A stretch of 64,000 nucleotides of DNA from JAEUMD01 sp036768475 (GCA_036768475.1 DAIPMW010000005.1:124001-188000); one strand, 5' to 3'. Shown: positions 43,190-52,361, counted from the first letter of the stretch. The notes: generated from the letters alone by a model not told the origin. Numbers and translations: made by a program.

Positions 43190-44512
43190 ATGGAGACCGG
43201 TGTGGACGATCAAATGCCGATCCTCTTGGCCATTGCCATTCTGGCACTGACCGCTGTGGCCTCGGGTCTCGTTCTCAACGCTCTCCGACAACCTCCGCTG
43301 GTCGGCTATATCCTTGCCGGCGTGGTGCTGGGGCCTTCCGGTTTCGGGTTCCTGCCGCAGATCGAAGAAGTACCGCTGATTGCCCATTTCGGCGTGCTAT
43401 TCCTGCTGTTCGTGATCGGCATGGAGATAAGCCTGCGGTCATTCATCGCCGATTTGAAGCCAGCGCTGGTGCTCACGCTCGCTACACTCGTCATAGCGTT
43501 CGCTGCGATGATGGCGTTCGGCGCGGTGCTGGGCTGGCGGGTCGAACAGGCGCTGCTTCTGGCGTTCGTCGTGTCGACGTCGTCGACGGCGGTTGTCTTG
43601 AAGGTGCTCGAGGATCTCGGGCAGTCGCGCAGCCATCTCGGGCGGATCGTGATCGCGACGACGATCGCCCAGGACGTTGCCATCGTGCCGATGCTGATCG
43701 TAGCCAGCGGGTTTCGGGCGGACGGGATGCTCCAGACATCGACGCTGGTGACGGTGCCGATCGCCATCGGCGGACTTGCCGTGATGATTGCGGTGCTGGG
43801 GTCGCGCGGCAAGATCACGTTCCCGTTCCAGGAACGAATCCTGGGGCGAGTGGAGATCGTCACCCTCGTTGCCCTGCTCTTATGCTGCGCAGCTGCGGTG
43901 CTATCGGGCATTGCGGGTATGTCGGCTGCCTATGGTGCGTTCCTGGCCGGCTTGTTCATGGGGCGCACGACGTTGCGTGCAGAGGCGATCGCGGCGATGC
44001 AGCCGATCCAGAGTGTTCTGATGGTCATGTTCTTTGTGACCATTGGGCTGATGCTCGACGTCGGGTTCATTTTCTCGAACGCACTTCTCGTCGCGGTGTT
44101 CGTTCTGGCAGCGTTGATTGGAAAGTCGGCCGTCAACGTGATTGTCCTGCGGCTCGTCGGTCTGCCCTCGACAACCGCATTCCAGGCCGGCCTCATACTC
44201 GGCCAGATCGGCGAGTTCGCCTTCGTGCTGGCCGCCGCGGGGCTTGCCACCCAGGTCTTGGATCCGGTCGGCTACAAACTCGCCATCTCCGTGATCGTTC
44301 TGTCGCTGCTGCTCAGTCCGATGTGGACCTACGCCGTGCAACGCGTGCAGGAGCGTACGCAAGGGGGAATCAAAAGCCTCCGATTGGCGCTGTTTCGCCC
44401 CACGAGCTTTGCGGAGGCTCGGGCAACCGCCGATGCCGAGCAGCAGTCGCGCGGGGCCGATGGCGGGGCGGGGCATCAGTCCGCTGAGCCGGGGCCGCGT
44501 GCGTCCGTCTGA
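43190..44512 (+). CDS. Cation:proton antiporter (CPA2/KefB-type) without RCK domain
   Basis: A 440-residue membrane protein with about 12 helices covering the sodium/hydrogen exchanger fold: VASGLVLNALRQPPLVGYIL, AGVVLGPSGFG, LLFVIGMEISLRSF, and the broken-helix region VSTSSTAVVLKVLEDLGQSR. The later GLMLDVGFIF and GLILGQIGEFAFVLAAAGLA match KefB/KefC. It stops after the membrane domain with a low-complexity tail (about 400-440), lacking the TrkA-N/RCK domain of full KefB. It may exchange K+ or Na+ for protons. The regulation by glutathione conjugates seen in Kef is not expected. Confidence 0.85.
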   Translation: METGVDDQMPILLAIAILALTAVASGLVLNALRQPPLVGYILAGVVLGPSGFGFLPQIEEVPLIAHFGVLFLLFVIGMEISLRSFIADLKPALVLTLATLVIAFAAMMAFGAVLGWRVEQALLLAFVVSTSSTAVVLKVLEDLGQSRSHLGRIVIATTIAQDVAIVPMLIVASGFRADGMLQTSTLVTVPIAIGGLAVMIAVLGSRGKITFPFQERILGRVEIVTLVALLLCCAAAVLSGIAGMSAAYGAFLAGLFMGRTTLRAEAIAAMQPIQSVLMVMFFVTIGLMLDVGFIFSNALLVAVFVLAALIGKSAVNVIVLRLVGLPSTTAFQAGLILGQIGEFAFVLAAAGLATQVLDPVGYKLAISVIVLSLLLSPMWTYAVQRVQERTQGGIKSLRLALFRPTSFAEARATADAEQQSRGADGGAGHQSAEPGPRASV

Positions 44513-44745
44513 AGTTCGAGGCAGCGTCGCTCGGAACGGATAGGGCTCTGGAAACACCATAAGCCAAAGATTTGGCAACTGCGATTGCGGCGCGCCCGCG
44601 TGAAACTTTGCGTTTCATCCTCTGCGCACTATCGAAATAAGGTGGCGCGTCTCGACATACGAGTCTTCCAAATCGATTGATCTGTCTGCGAGAGAGAACT
44701 AAACAGCATCTATTCTGTATTCGAATTTTCGGCGGGCACAAAACG

Positions 44746-45825
44746 ATGATCGACCCGGATAAGCGATATCTGCTTGCAAGGCCGCGCGGCGGTCTGAATG
44801 ACACCCTCGTGCAGCTCGACATGGTGAGGCGCTATGCGGGGAAAATGGGTCGCGTTCTGATTTTGGATATGTCGAGATCGGGTCTGCACTGTGCTTACGA
44901 CGACCTGTTCACGGTGTGTGAGGGGTTTGGATGCGAGGTTATTCCCTGGAGCCCGGAGTTGGGCAAAGTACTCGACACACTGACCAGCGTGCGCCCTGCT
45001 GTACTGGCCGGCCGCGGATCCAGTTACCTTAGTGAGTACCGTAAGGACACGAGACGTTTCCATGATTGCGCAACAGGCACGGAGCTGCGGTTCGATCTCG
45101 AAGCCGACCACCCGGAACAACTCCTGGTTTACGAGCAGTGCGGCGGCGGTCTGAGAGGAATCGAAGTGCTCGGTCACCTCGCCTTTACCAGAGATATCGC
45201 GAATGAAATCGCTACACGTCTTCTGGCACTCGGACCTGATTATGACGCGATCCATATCCGCCATTCCGATTACAGGACGGATTACCAGGCCTTTCTCAGA
45301 AAGGCCGCACCGCTCTTCGCAGGGCGGCGTTTGCTGGTCTGCTCGGACAACGCGCAGGTCAAGGCGGAAGCAGAAGCGTGTCTGGCAGGAAACGTCGAGG
45401 TCGTCAGCATTGCGGACATCCCCGATACCAGTGGCGTTCCACTACACGTGACGGAGGACATCGACAGGGCAGCCGCCAACGTCGACCTCCTGGCGGAACT
45501 CGTTGCGATGACGAGAGCTAAACGATTTGTCTTCACCCAGCTCTCCAAAGAAGGAAACTTTTTTGGGAAGTTCTCAGGCTTCGCGATGTTGGCCGAGGCA
45601 CTGCGCGTCGTCCCAGATACGGTGACGGGGCTTTTTGCAAACGCCGACAGAAGCCTGACCGAAGAGCTGTTCAGGAGCGATCGTCGAGCCTCAACGCGGG
45701 GATCACTCCGGCATGCTATCACGCGGCGCCTGGCTGCGCTCGACGAGTTCCGGTGGAACTACGACGCGCGCAAACGGGCGCGCCGCATACGCCGACGGAG
45801 CCGCAACGGCACGCTGTCCGTGTGA
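44746..45825 (+). CDS. Glycosyltransferase-like protein (fucosyltransferase/NodZ-type fold suspected)
   Basis: A 359-residue protein with no signal peptide. The N-terminus ARPRGGLNDTLVQLDMVRRY resembles the Gly-rich first-strand region of GT-B enzymes. The motif HIRHSD (170-175) in DAIHIRHSDYRTDYQAF resembles the HxRxxD peptide of GDP-fucose-dependent transferases (FUT8, NodZ), followed by LLVCSDNAQVKAEAEACLAG. A Rossmann-like C-terminal half is present (LLAELVAMTRAKRFVFTQLS) and the tail is very basic (RKRARRIRRRSRNG). The acceptor is unknown. The call rests on motif resemblance only and could be wrong at the family level. Confidence 0.5.
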   Translation: MIDPDKRYLLARPRGGLNDTLVQLDMVRRYAGKMGRVLILDMSRSGLHCAYDDLFTVCEGFGCEVIPWSPELGKVLDTLTSVRPAVLAGRGSSYLSEYRKDTRRFHDCATGTELRFDLEADHPEQLLVYEQCGGGLRGIEVLGHLAFTRDIANEIATRLLALGPDYDAIHIRHSDYRTDYQAFLRKAAPLFAGRRLLVCSDNAQVKAEAEACLAGNVEVVSIADIPDTSGVPLHVTEDIDRAAANVDLLAELVAMTRAKRFVFTQLSKEGNFFGKFSGFAMLAEALRVVPDTVTGLFANADRSLTEELFRSDRRASTRGSLRHAITRRLAALDEFRWNYDARKRARRIRRRSRNGTLSV

Positions 45826-45857
45826 TGCTGCTCGTCAAGACTGCAACATCGCGAAGT

Positions 45858-46337
45858 TCAAGTGCCCTGTTGCAATGTTGGCCAATGGCCAAAGTCGATG
45901 TCTGCACAGGACAGGTCGAGTTTCGACAAGCCTTCTTCCAGGTGATCACCCAGAAGCGGCGTGCCCAATAGATATTGTGCGGTATTCTTGTTGTGGGCCC
46001 GTTCCGCTTCCGCCCTGAGATTTTCCCAATCGCTTGCCTCACCATCGCCGCGGCCAAGCCACATCAGCGCGACAAGCTCTATTTGCTCATCGTCGTTCAT
46101 TGAATCGATGAATGTCCTGATCTCCTCACCAATGGGGTCGTCCGCGTGTTCCTCGAGCACATCGACCATGTTGTCATCGGACGGATTGGAGCCGGAATCC
46201 TCATCGGCTGTTACGTCTTTGACGTCGAACTCATGGGCCTTAAGCACGATCCAGCAGATCTTTTCGAGACTGGTCTGCAAGCTTGGATTCTCGTCGTCTG
46301 ACACGATTGTGCTCCACTCTGAATTGCTGGCTGCCAA
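45858..46337 (-). CDS. DUF3775 family protein
   Basis: A 159-residue acidic protein. The conserved core runs from LEKICWIVLKAHEFDVKD (about 24-41), through an Asp/Glu-rich middle (SNPSDDNMVDVLEEHADDP), to FIDSMNDDEQIELVALMWLG and RGDGEASDWENLRAEAER. It closes with TAQYLLGTPLLGDHLEEGLS, the DUF3775 signature. It has no membrane segment or cofactor motif, and its function is not known. It converges with the glycosyltransferase-like gene and has no obvious operon partner. Confidence 0.8.
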   Translation of the reverse strand: MAASNSEWSTIVSDDENPSLQTSLEKICWIVLKAHEFDVKDVTADEDSGSNPSDDNMVDVLEEHADDPIGEEIRTFIDSMNDDEQIELVALMWLGRGDGEASDWENLRAEAERAHNKNTAQYLLGTPLLGDHLEEGLSKLDLSCADIDFGHWPTLQQGT

Positions 46338-46391
46338 GGCATTCTAAATTTGAATTCAAGCATGACTCTGCGGAAGGGTCGTTGCGCGCCA

Positions 46392-47330
46392 TCAATTATC
46401 CTGGTTCTGCCTGCGCAGGTGAGCTTTGGCCTGTTCAAGGACGCGCTTGCGCTCATCTGGAAGCTTCTTGCCCGCGCGATTGATGTAAAAGTTGAGCATC
46501 GACATTGCCGACTGCAAGCCTGTCCCCTTGCGACGAGGACTGATTTCGGCTGAGCGCAGAAGGGAGCGCGCGATCTCACCGACGAGGCAGGCGATGGGCA
46601 TGAGAAGAGCCTTCAAGTCCATGCAAGATGATGCAATGACGATATCGTCGGGCTGTTTCAGATGCCCAATCGTGCCGGCAATGGCGCGTGCTGTAGCTGG
46701 CGAGAGATCAGGCAGCAGGTTGACGCCCGCCCGTTTTGGCAGCGCCCTCCAGTCCGCTGGAATGCCGCTATCGCGGCAACCGAACGCGAGTATGATGAGG
46801 CGACCGCGTTCCGCCATAGGAATGACAAGGGGAGCGGATGCGTCCTGCAGTTTGCGTCCTGCTCCCGCCACCGCAATGCCAGCCGCGCGCAAGGCTTCGA
46901 GCGTGTCCTCAAGCCCGTCCGTGCCCCAATCCAGGACATGATTGTTGGCGAGCGTGCATGCTCTGATACCTGCTGCAGCGAGCACGCCGGTGTTGGCGGG
47001 ATGCATGCTATAGTTGATACCCTTCGGCGCCGGCGTGCCGCGGGCCGTAATCGCCGTCTCGAGATTGACGAGGGAAAGAACAGGACGGCGACGCTCGATT
47101 TCGGCCACCGCGTCTCCCCAGATATATGCGTCAGAAGCCGGCCGTGGGATCGGCCCGTTCGCACGCTCTGCAAGGGCGACGTACTCCAAAGCCGACTTTG
47201 CATATTTCTCGTGAAGTGTTGGATCTCCGGGGTGGGGCAGAATTTGATCGACGCCGCGACCCGTCATTACGTCACCGGTCAGCAGCAAGATCACGAGCGA
47301 ATGTGAATGCAGTTCGGTGCTTTCTGTCAT
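46392..47330 (-). CDS. Fusion of a truncated CapA-like metallophosphatase and a DUF3175 domain
   Basis: A 312-residue protein. Residues 13-234 match CapA/PGA-synthesis proteins: LLLTGDVMTGRGVDQIL, LVNLETAITARGTPAPKGIN, TLANNHVLDWGTDGLEDTLE and RLIILAFGCRDSGIPADWRA. The CapA fold should continue with a HWG-type metal-binding strand and a late GHSSHH motif, but these are absent. From about residue 235 the chain becomes DUF3175-like: IARSLLRSAEISPRRKGTG then QSAMSMLNFYINRAGKKL and PDERKRVLEQAK. This looks like a deletion that joined two neighbouring genes in frame. Loss of metal ligands makes phosphatase activity doubtful, so the gene may be degenerate. Confidence 0.7.
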   Translation of the reverse strand: MTESTELHSHSLVILLLTGDVMTGRGVDQILPHPGDPTLHEKYAKSALEYVALAERANGPIPRPASDAYIWGDAVAEIERRRPVLSLVNLETAITARGTPAPKGINYSMHPANTGVLAAAGIRACTLANNHVLDWGTDGLEDTLEALRAAGIAVAGAGRKLQDASAPLVIPMAERGRLIILAFGCRDSGIPADWRALPKRAGVNLLPDLSPATARAIAGTIGHLKQPDDIVIASSCMDLKALLMPIACLVGEIARSLLRSAEISPRRKGTGLQSAMSMLNFYINRAGKKLPDERKRVLEQAKAHLRRQNQDN

Positions 47331-47439
47331 GTTCTAACCGTCCTGATCGCTGTACCTTGGGCATTGAGCTTCATGAAGCAGCCGGGCTGCTCTGCTCCCT
47401 CGAAGGCCCCGGGTGCGCGCGAGCGGCGGTGCCTTGTCA

Positions 47440-47823
47440 TCATGGCGCGTTCAGAGTTTTCAGGTACGCAATGATCCTCTTGCGCACGGCCGCGTCACCA
47501 ACAGGTGGAAAGATCATTGTTGTGCTCGGTGAGACCGATGCGGGGTCGGCAATGAAGCGATCGAGTGTTGCCTCGTTCCAGATGAGACCGGTAAGCCCTC
47601 CCGAATAGTTGCGATAGCCTGGGTTCTCGCCTCCTCTGGAGTTAAAGATGCCATACATGGTCGGCCCCAGACGATTGTCTCCCTTCTTCGTGGAATGGCA
47701 GTTGCGGCAGTGGCTGTTAAACTCGGTCTTACCGATTTCCTCTTGCGACATGGCAGCCGGAACCTGCAACACACAAGAGCCAATCAGAGCAAGAACGGCA
47801 ATGGCAAGTTGAAACCAGGGCAT
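47440..47823 (-). CDS. Small periplasmic class I cytochrome c
   Basis: A 127-residue protein with a signal peptide (FQLAIAVLALIGSCVLQVPA, cleavage near AMSQ) and one CXXCH heme motif, Cys39-Cys42-His43 (HCRNCHSTKK). The sixth ligand is probably Met103 in STTMIFPPVGD. The pattern RLGPTMYGIFNSRGGENPGY is that of cytochrome c2/c550-like electron carriers. It is about 100 residues when mature, a soluble carrier. It lies 109 bases upstream of the CapA-fusion gene on the same strand. The electron partners are not identified here. Confidence 0.88.
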   Translation of the reverse strand: MPWFQLAIAVLALIGSCVLQVPAAMSQEEIGKTEFNSHCRNCHSTKKGDNRLGPTMYGIFNSRGGENPGYRNYSGGLTGLIWNEATLDRFIADPASVSPSTTMIFPPVGDAAVRKRIIAYLKTLNAP

Positions 47824-48094
47824 CGGTTGGCCTCCTCGGAAGATACCGCTCAGTACGTCCCATGAGTGAACGCGGGGAGATGCCGTTAGGCCGCGTTACA
47901 GACAGACTCACTACGACAGTTCCCAGCCATATTCGCGCTCGGCCGGAGGACGGCATATTATGACGTTGCACACCAGTTGAGACCGTCGCGCTCATGCAAA
48001 ATGACAGTGATCAGCAGACCGAGGAGCAGTCTGCTGCGGCAAGATCGCGCTGCCCATCCTGAAGCGTTGACAGGGCGCCATTGACGCGCGAAAA

Positions 48095-48116
48095 AGATAG
48101 TGAGTGATTACTATCT
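48095..48116. promoter_or_regulatory. Palindromic operator upstream of the TetR gene
   Basis: The perfect 7-base arms AGATAGT and ACTATCT are separated by 8 bases. The site lies 17 bases before the GTG start of the TetR-family gene, overlapping its likely promoter or leader, as expected for autoregulation. Confidence 0.6.
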
Positions 48117-48132
48117 ATTTTGGAGCCTGGCT

Positions 48133-48777
48133 GTGCACGCAAGAACCCTTCCAGCAGAGGAGCGGCGCGCGCGCACCGTCGAGACGGTTGTAACGTTGGC
48201 GGGTCGGCAGAACCCCAGCGAGATCACAACGGCGGCCATCGCCGAGCACATGAGCGTAACTCAAGGTGCGCTGTTCCGACATTTTCCGAGCAAAGACGCG
48301 ATCTGGCAAGCCGTCATGCAGTGGGTTGCCGACCGGCTTCTCGATCGCATCGATCGCGCCTCGGCGGCATCGGCCACACCTGTCGAGGCCCTGCGCGCTA
48401 TGTTCACGAGCCATCTGGAGTTTGTGATCGAGCATCCCGGTGTGCCGCGCATGATGTTCGGCGAGCTGCAGCACGCCCGTGCAACACCAGCAAAGAAGGT
48501 AGCGCGAACCTTGATGCGCAGCTACGCAGAGCGGTTATCGGTCCGCTTGGAGGATGCGAAGACAGCCGGCGCGATTTCTCCTGACACCGACAGTCGCGCT
48601 GCGGCAATCCTGTTCATCGGGACCATACAGGGCCTCGTCATGCAATCGATGATCTCGGGTGACTTGAAGTCTGCGCGTGATCATGCCGACGCGGTGTTCT
48701 CAATCTATCTGCGCGGTCTGGGGCTGCAGGAGCGGGGGCGGCGACATCCGGGCGCGCGCCGGTCCGGCCGGGCGTGA
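48133..48777 (+). CDS. TetR-family transcriptional regulator
   Basis: A 214-residue protein. The N-terminal helix-turn-helix (about 10-55) reads ITTAAIAEHMSVTQGALFRH followed by FPSKDAIWQAVM, the TetR recognition-helix pattern. The C-terminal ligand domain has MFGELQHARATPAKKVART and AAILFIGTIQGLVMQSMISG, similar to regulators of efflux genes. The GTG at 48133 is chosen because GGAG lies 7 bases upstream and because the longer frame would run through the operator palindrome. It is followed after 88 bases by a three-gene exporter, which it probably represses. Confidence 0.85.
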   Translation: MHARTLPAEERRARTVETVVTLAGRQNPSEITTAAIAEHMSVTQGALFRHFPSKDAIWQAVMQWVADRLLDRIDRASAASATPVEALRAMFTSHLEFVIEHPGVPRMMFGELQHARATPAKKVARTLMRSYAERLSVRLEDAKTAGAISPDTDSRAAAILFIGTIQGLVMQSMISGDLKSARDHADAVFSIYLRGLGLQERGRRHPGARRSGRA

Positions 48778-48865
48778 GGGAAGTAGCGCTAGAGAGAGTC
48801 CTGCCCGATCACAGTTCTTTTTGACCAGTTCATTTCGAGGCTGCGGAAAACGGGATTTCAAGGCG

Positions 48866-50137
48866 ATGGCCGATAACAAGACCGAGTCGTTGCGCGGCGT
48901 TCGCCGCACCGTGAAGAAATCATGGCTGCGCAAGCCGGTCGTGCGATATGCGCTTGCTGCGCTCTCTGCCGCTGGCGCCATCTGGCTTGCCGTGACGATC
49001 GCCACCAACCGCCCGATTGCGGTCGAGGTGGCAGCGCCTGCCGGCAATGTTGCCGTTCGCGTCTTCGGGCTAGGCACGGTCGAAGCGCGTGTGCTGTCGA
49101 AGATCGGCTTCGAGGTCGGCGCGACGCTCGCCGAACTCAATGTCGATCACGGCGATCGCGTGACCAAGGGGCAGGTGTTGGCGCGTCTGTCCACCGGCGA
49201 GCAGGAGGCGACGGTGGCCAAGGCACGTGCCGCGCTCGCGATCGCTCGGGTCAATATCCAGCGCGCGGCAGCCAACGTTGAGAAGGCCGAGGCTGTCCTT
49301 GCGCAGAAGCGGGAGGCCAACAGGCGCAAGCAGGCGTTGGCCGGACGTGACATCGTCTCGCAGCAGGCGGCCGAGGAAGCCCTTCGCGACGAAGCGGTGG
49401 CCACGGCCGACGTGTCGGTCGCGAAGAGTGAGGCTGAGAGTGCCAAGGCGCAGCTGATGGATGCCGAGGCCCAGCTTCGCTTCGAGGAAACGATGCTGAC
49501 CCATCGCACGCTGCGGGCGCCCTATGATGGCTTGATCATCGAGCGGCACAAGGAGGCCGGAACAGTCATAAAGGCCGGCGATCCGATTTTCACGGTGATC
49601 GCCAAGGACAGCTACTGGGGCCTTGCCTACGTTGATGAGTCGCGCGCCGGTTTCATCAAGGAGGGCCAGAAGGTCGAAGCCCGGTTGCGGTCGCGCCCGC
49701 TGGATAGCTTTACCGGCGAGGTTGTCCGTATCGGGCTCGAAAGTGATCGGGTGAGCGAGGAGCGGCGCGTTTTCGTTCGTGGTGATAATCCGCCCTCGCG
49801 CGTTCATCTTGGCGAGCAGGCAGAATTCTGGATCACGGTTGCCAGCCTCGATCAGGCACTGCTGGTGCCGGAAGCCGCGGTTCATGGGTATGATGGTCGA
49901 CAGGGAACCGTGTGGACGGTCGAGGAGGGTCACCTCAATCGGCGGGTCGTACAGTTCCGCCACCGCACCGAAGATTCCCGGCTCGAGATCATTTCCAAGC
50001 TGCCTGAAAAGGTGCAAGTGGTCAGCGCCCTTGGATCGGGCTTCAAGGAGGGTCGATCGGTTCGGGTCAAGGCAGGACAGGCGTCGCCGCCATCTCCGGC
50101 TCAGCCGGCCGGGCCAGCCGCGGAGATGGCGAAATGA
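48866..50137 (+). CDS. HlyD-type periplasmic adaptor of an ABC exporter
   Basis: A 423-residue protein with one N-terminal membrane anchor (about 27-46, VRYALAALSAAGAIWLAVTI). A barrel/lipoyl half-motif follows (RVFGLGTVEARVLSKIGFEV, DHGDRVTKGQVLARLSTGE), then a coiled coil (about 115-200, rich in AKARAALAIARVNIQRAAAN). The returning lipoyl half is THRTLRAPYDGLIIERHKEA. It links an inner-membrane transporter to an outer-membrane channel. Its last 4 bases overlap the permease gene. The closest arrangement that I know is DevB of DevBCA-like exporters. The substrate is unknown. Confidence 0.87.
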   Translation: MADNKTESLRGVRRTVKKSWLRKPVVRYALAALSAAGAIWLAVTIATNRPIAVEVAAPAGNVAVRVFGLGTVEARVLSKIGFEVGATLAELNVDHGDRVTKGQVLARLSTGEQEATVAKARAALAIARVNIQRAAANVEKAEAVLAQKREANRRKQALAGRDIVSQQAAEEALRDEAVATADVSVAKSEAESAKAQLMDAEAQLRFEETMLTHRTLRAPYDGLIIERHKEAGTVIKAGDPIFTVIAKDSYWGLAYVDESRAGFIKEGQKVEARLRSRPLDSFTGEVVRIGLESDRVSEERRVFVRGDNPPSRVHLGEQAEFWITVASLDQALLVPEAAVHGYDGRQGTVWTVEEGHLNRRVVQFRHRTEDSRLEIISKLPEKVQVVSALGSGFKEGRSVRVKAGQASPPSPAQPAGPAAEMAK

Positions 50138-51267
50138 ACCTCGCTTATCGCGACATCCGCCACAATCTGTTCCGGTTCCTGCTGACGTGCGTGGGCCTTG
50201 GCCTGCTGCTCGGCGTCGTGCTTGCGATGATCGGAATCTACAAAGGGCTGGTCGTGGATGCCCTGACCATTGCCCGCTCGCCCGCCGTCGATGTCTGGGT
50301 TGTCGAAGCCAACACGCGCGGACCCTTCGCAGAAGCGTCTCGCATTCCCGGCGACACGCGCGAGGCCATCGCGCGCATCGGCGGTGTCGCATCCGCGGGC
50401 AGCGTCACCTACCAGACCGTCGAAACCGAGCATGCCGGGCAGAAGCTCCGCCTTTACGTTATCGGTTATGAGTTGTCTCGCCCGGGCGGACCACCGGAGA
50501 TCGTGGCGGGCCGTCATATCGGCCGCGGCCACTATGAGATCGTTGCAGACCGATCGACCGGCCTCGCTCTCGGCGCACGCGTGAGGCTCGGACGCCACAT
50601 TTTCGAAGTCGTCGGCCTCACGCAGTATCAGGTGGCCTCGGGTGGCGATCCAGCGGTGTTCATGACGCTTGCCGATGCACAGAAGCTGCAGTTCGATCTC
50701 GCACCTCCCGCGGCGCGTGTCGAGATAGCGCGCGGGTCGAGCGGCAGCAGCCGCGATACCGTCAATGCTGTGGTCGCCCGCCTGCAGGGCGATGCGTCTG
50801 CAGGCGCAGTCGCCGAGGCAATTCGTCGCTGGAAGCATCTGTCGGCCATTACGCAGAATGCGCAGGAACTGATCCTGACGCAATCTCTCGTTGATCGCGC
50901 ACGTCGCCAGATCGGCCTGTTCACAACGCTGCTGCTGATCGTCTCGGCCGTGATCATCGCGCTCATCATCTATACGATGACCATGGAGAAGCTGAAGCAG
51001 ATCGCCACGCTGAAGCTGATCGGGGCACCCGATCGCACAATCATCGCCATGATCGTCCAGCAGGCCCTTGCACTCGGACTCATCGGTTTCACGATCGGCG
51101 CAACGCTGATAGTAAACATCAAGGATTACTTTCCTCGCCGCGTGGTTCTTGAAGCCGGCAATGTCACAATCCTCGGTCTCATCGTCTTCGCGGTCTGCCT
51201 TGTGTCGAGCGGGCTTGGCGTGCGCGCAGCGCTGAAGGTCGATCCGGCTACAGCACTCGGGGGCTGA
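50134..51267 (+). CDS. ABC exporter permease, FtsX/MacB-like (DevC-type)
   Basis: A 377-residue protein with one N-terminal helix (FRFLLTCVGLGLLLGVVLAM), a large periplasmic domain (about 45-255) and three C-terminal helices (about 266-285 IGLFTTLLLIVSAVIIALII, 312-335 and 345-368). This is the FtsX/MacB topology. EKLKQIATLKLIGAPDRTII is the conserved cytoplasmic coupling segment. It overlaps the adaptor upstream by 4 bases and the ATPase starts 1 base after its stop, so the trio is one transport system. Confidence 0.87.
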   Translation: MNLAYRDIRHNLFRFLLTCVGLGLLLGVVLAMIGIYKGLVVDALTIARSPAVDVWVVEANTRGPFAEASRIPGDTREAIARIGGVASAGSVTYQTVETEHAGQKLRLYVIGYELSRPGGPPEIVAGRHIGRGHYEIVADRSTGLALGARVRLGRHIFEVVGLTQYQVASGGDPAVFMTLADAQKLQFDLAPPAARVEIARGSSGSSRDTVNAVVARLQGDASAGAVAEAIRRWKHLSAITQNAQELILTQSLVDRARRQIGLFTTLLLIVSAVIIALIIYTMTMEKLKQIATLKLIGAPDRTIIAMIVQQALALGLIGFTIGATLIVNIKDYFPRRVVLEAGNVTILGLIVFAVCLVSSGLGVRAALKVDPATALGG

Positions 51268-51268
51268 C

Positions 51269-51976
51269 ATGGACGCCGCATCAACCTCTCCGCCACTCGT
51301 GCGGGTCGATCGCGTGTCCAAGCATTTTGGCGAGGGCGATGCGCGCGTCGATGCGCTGATTGACGTATCGGTTACGGTCTATCCCGGGCAAGTGGTCGCG
51401 CTTCTGGGACCGTCGGGATCGGGCAAGACAACGTTGCTCAACGTCATCGGCTGCATCCTCGATCCTTCCGCCGGAGTCATGGAGCTCGATGGCGAACTGG
51501 TGCTCGACGACGGGCAATGGCTGCGAGCAGACCTGCGCCGGCTGAGGCTCGACAAGATCGGCTTCATTTTCCAGTTCCACAACCTCATCCCGTTCCTCGA
51601 CGTCACCGACAACGTGGCGCTTGTGCTCCAGCTGGCCGGAGTGGACGCGGCGGAGGGCCGCTCCCGCGCGCTGGAGCTGTTGGACTATCTGGAAGTCGCC
51701 CATCGCGGTTCTGCAATGCCGGCAAAGCTCTCCGGTGGCGAGGCGCAGCGCGTCGCGATTGCCCGCGCGCTCGCGAACAAGCCGCGGATCATACTGGCCG
51801 ACGAGCCGACAGCAGCACTCGATTCAAAGCGCGCGGGGATCGTCATGGATCTGTTGCGCAAGGTCGCTGTCGAACAGCAGGCGGCGATCATCGCCGTCAC
51901 CCACGACGAAAAGATCTTCGACCGCTTCGATCATATCTTCCATCTTCGCGACGGCCGTCTCGACAACGAAAGTTGA
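51269..51976 (+). CDS. ABC exporter ATPase (LolD/DevA-type)
   Basis: A 235-residue ATPase with Walker A GPSGSGKTT (about 46-54), Q-loop FIFQFHNLIPFLDV, signature LSGGEAQRVAIARAL, Walker B RIILADEPTAALDS and switch His in AVTHDEKIF. It is full length for the MacB/LolD subfamily. It powers the FtsX-like permease encoded just upstream. No outer-membrane channel is in this operon; the nearest is the TolC-like protein 3 kb downstream (54963-56495). Confidence 0.9.
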   Translation: MDAASTSPPLVRVDRVSKHFGEGDARVDALIDVSVTVYPGQVVALLGPSGSGKTTLLNVIGCILDPSAGVMELDGELVLDDGQWLRADLRRLRLDKIGFIFQFHNLIPFLDVTDNVALVLQLAGVDAAEGRSRALELLDYLEVAHRGSAMPAKLSGGEAQRVAIARALANKPRIILADEPTAALDSKRAGIVMDLLRKVAVEQQAAIIAVTHDEKIFDRFDHIFHLRDGRLDNES

Positions 51977-52361
51977 GAGCGCAGTTATTCAAGACTGCTT
52001 ACATGGAGTTTGGATGGCCGCTCCTGTGGAGCCTTTCAGACGCCGGCCCGGCATATCCTCACAGTAGACGGTTCATCCCTGCGTGTGCGGGGAACGCGCC
52101 AGCACTGTAATGCCGAGTCCAGCTATATCCTGCTCCTTCCACGGGTCGTGGATAGATCTTCCCAAAACTGGAAGGTCAAGAGCGTTTTTCTGGTTCACGT
52201 CTCGACCGACGCATGTTCCCGCGACGGAGATTACGCATGCGTTACGCATCCTTAATGGGACTCGGAGATTTTTTCGCGTCAACATGCACACGTGATCGTT
52301 GGTAGCGCCTATATTCGCTCTGTTTGACAATCCGCGTCAGTTATAGGGACCGGTTGCAACC
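51977..52361. other. Intergenic region between exporter and copper island
   Basis: No gene is supported. It contains the CRISPR-repeat-like sequence at 52069-52097 and, exactly 61 bases upstream (52008-52036), a weak look-alike. No cas gene or further repeats follow. Confidence 0.4.
52069..52097 (+). repeat. Solitary type I-E CRISPR-repeat-like sequence
   Basis: The 29 bases match the reverse complement of the E. coli type I-E repeat at 23 of 29 positions by my count, including the conserved CGGTT start, the ATCCC/GGGGAAC arms and the final C. A possible degenerate partner lies one I-E period (61 bases) upstream. There is no array and no cas gene in the window, so it may be a relic or chance. 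Confidence 0.4.

Noticed and set aside
43135..44487. 450-codon frame overlapping the cation antiporter gene
   Set aside because: It is a shifted frame of the antiporter with Arg-rich random composition.
52008..52097. A functional CRISPR array
   Set aside because: Only one good repeat-like unit exists, its partner is poor, and no cas gene is present; it is kept only as a finding.
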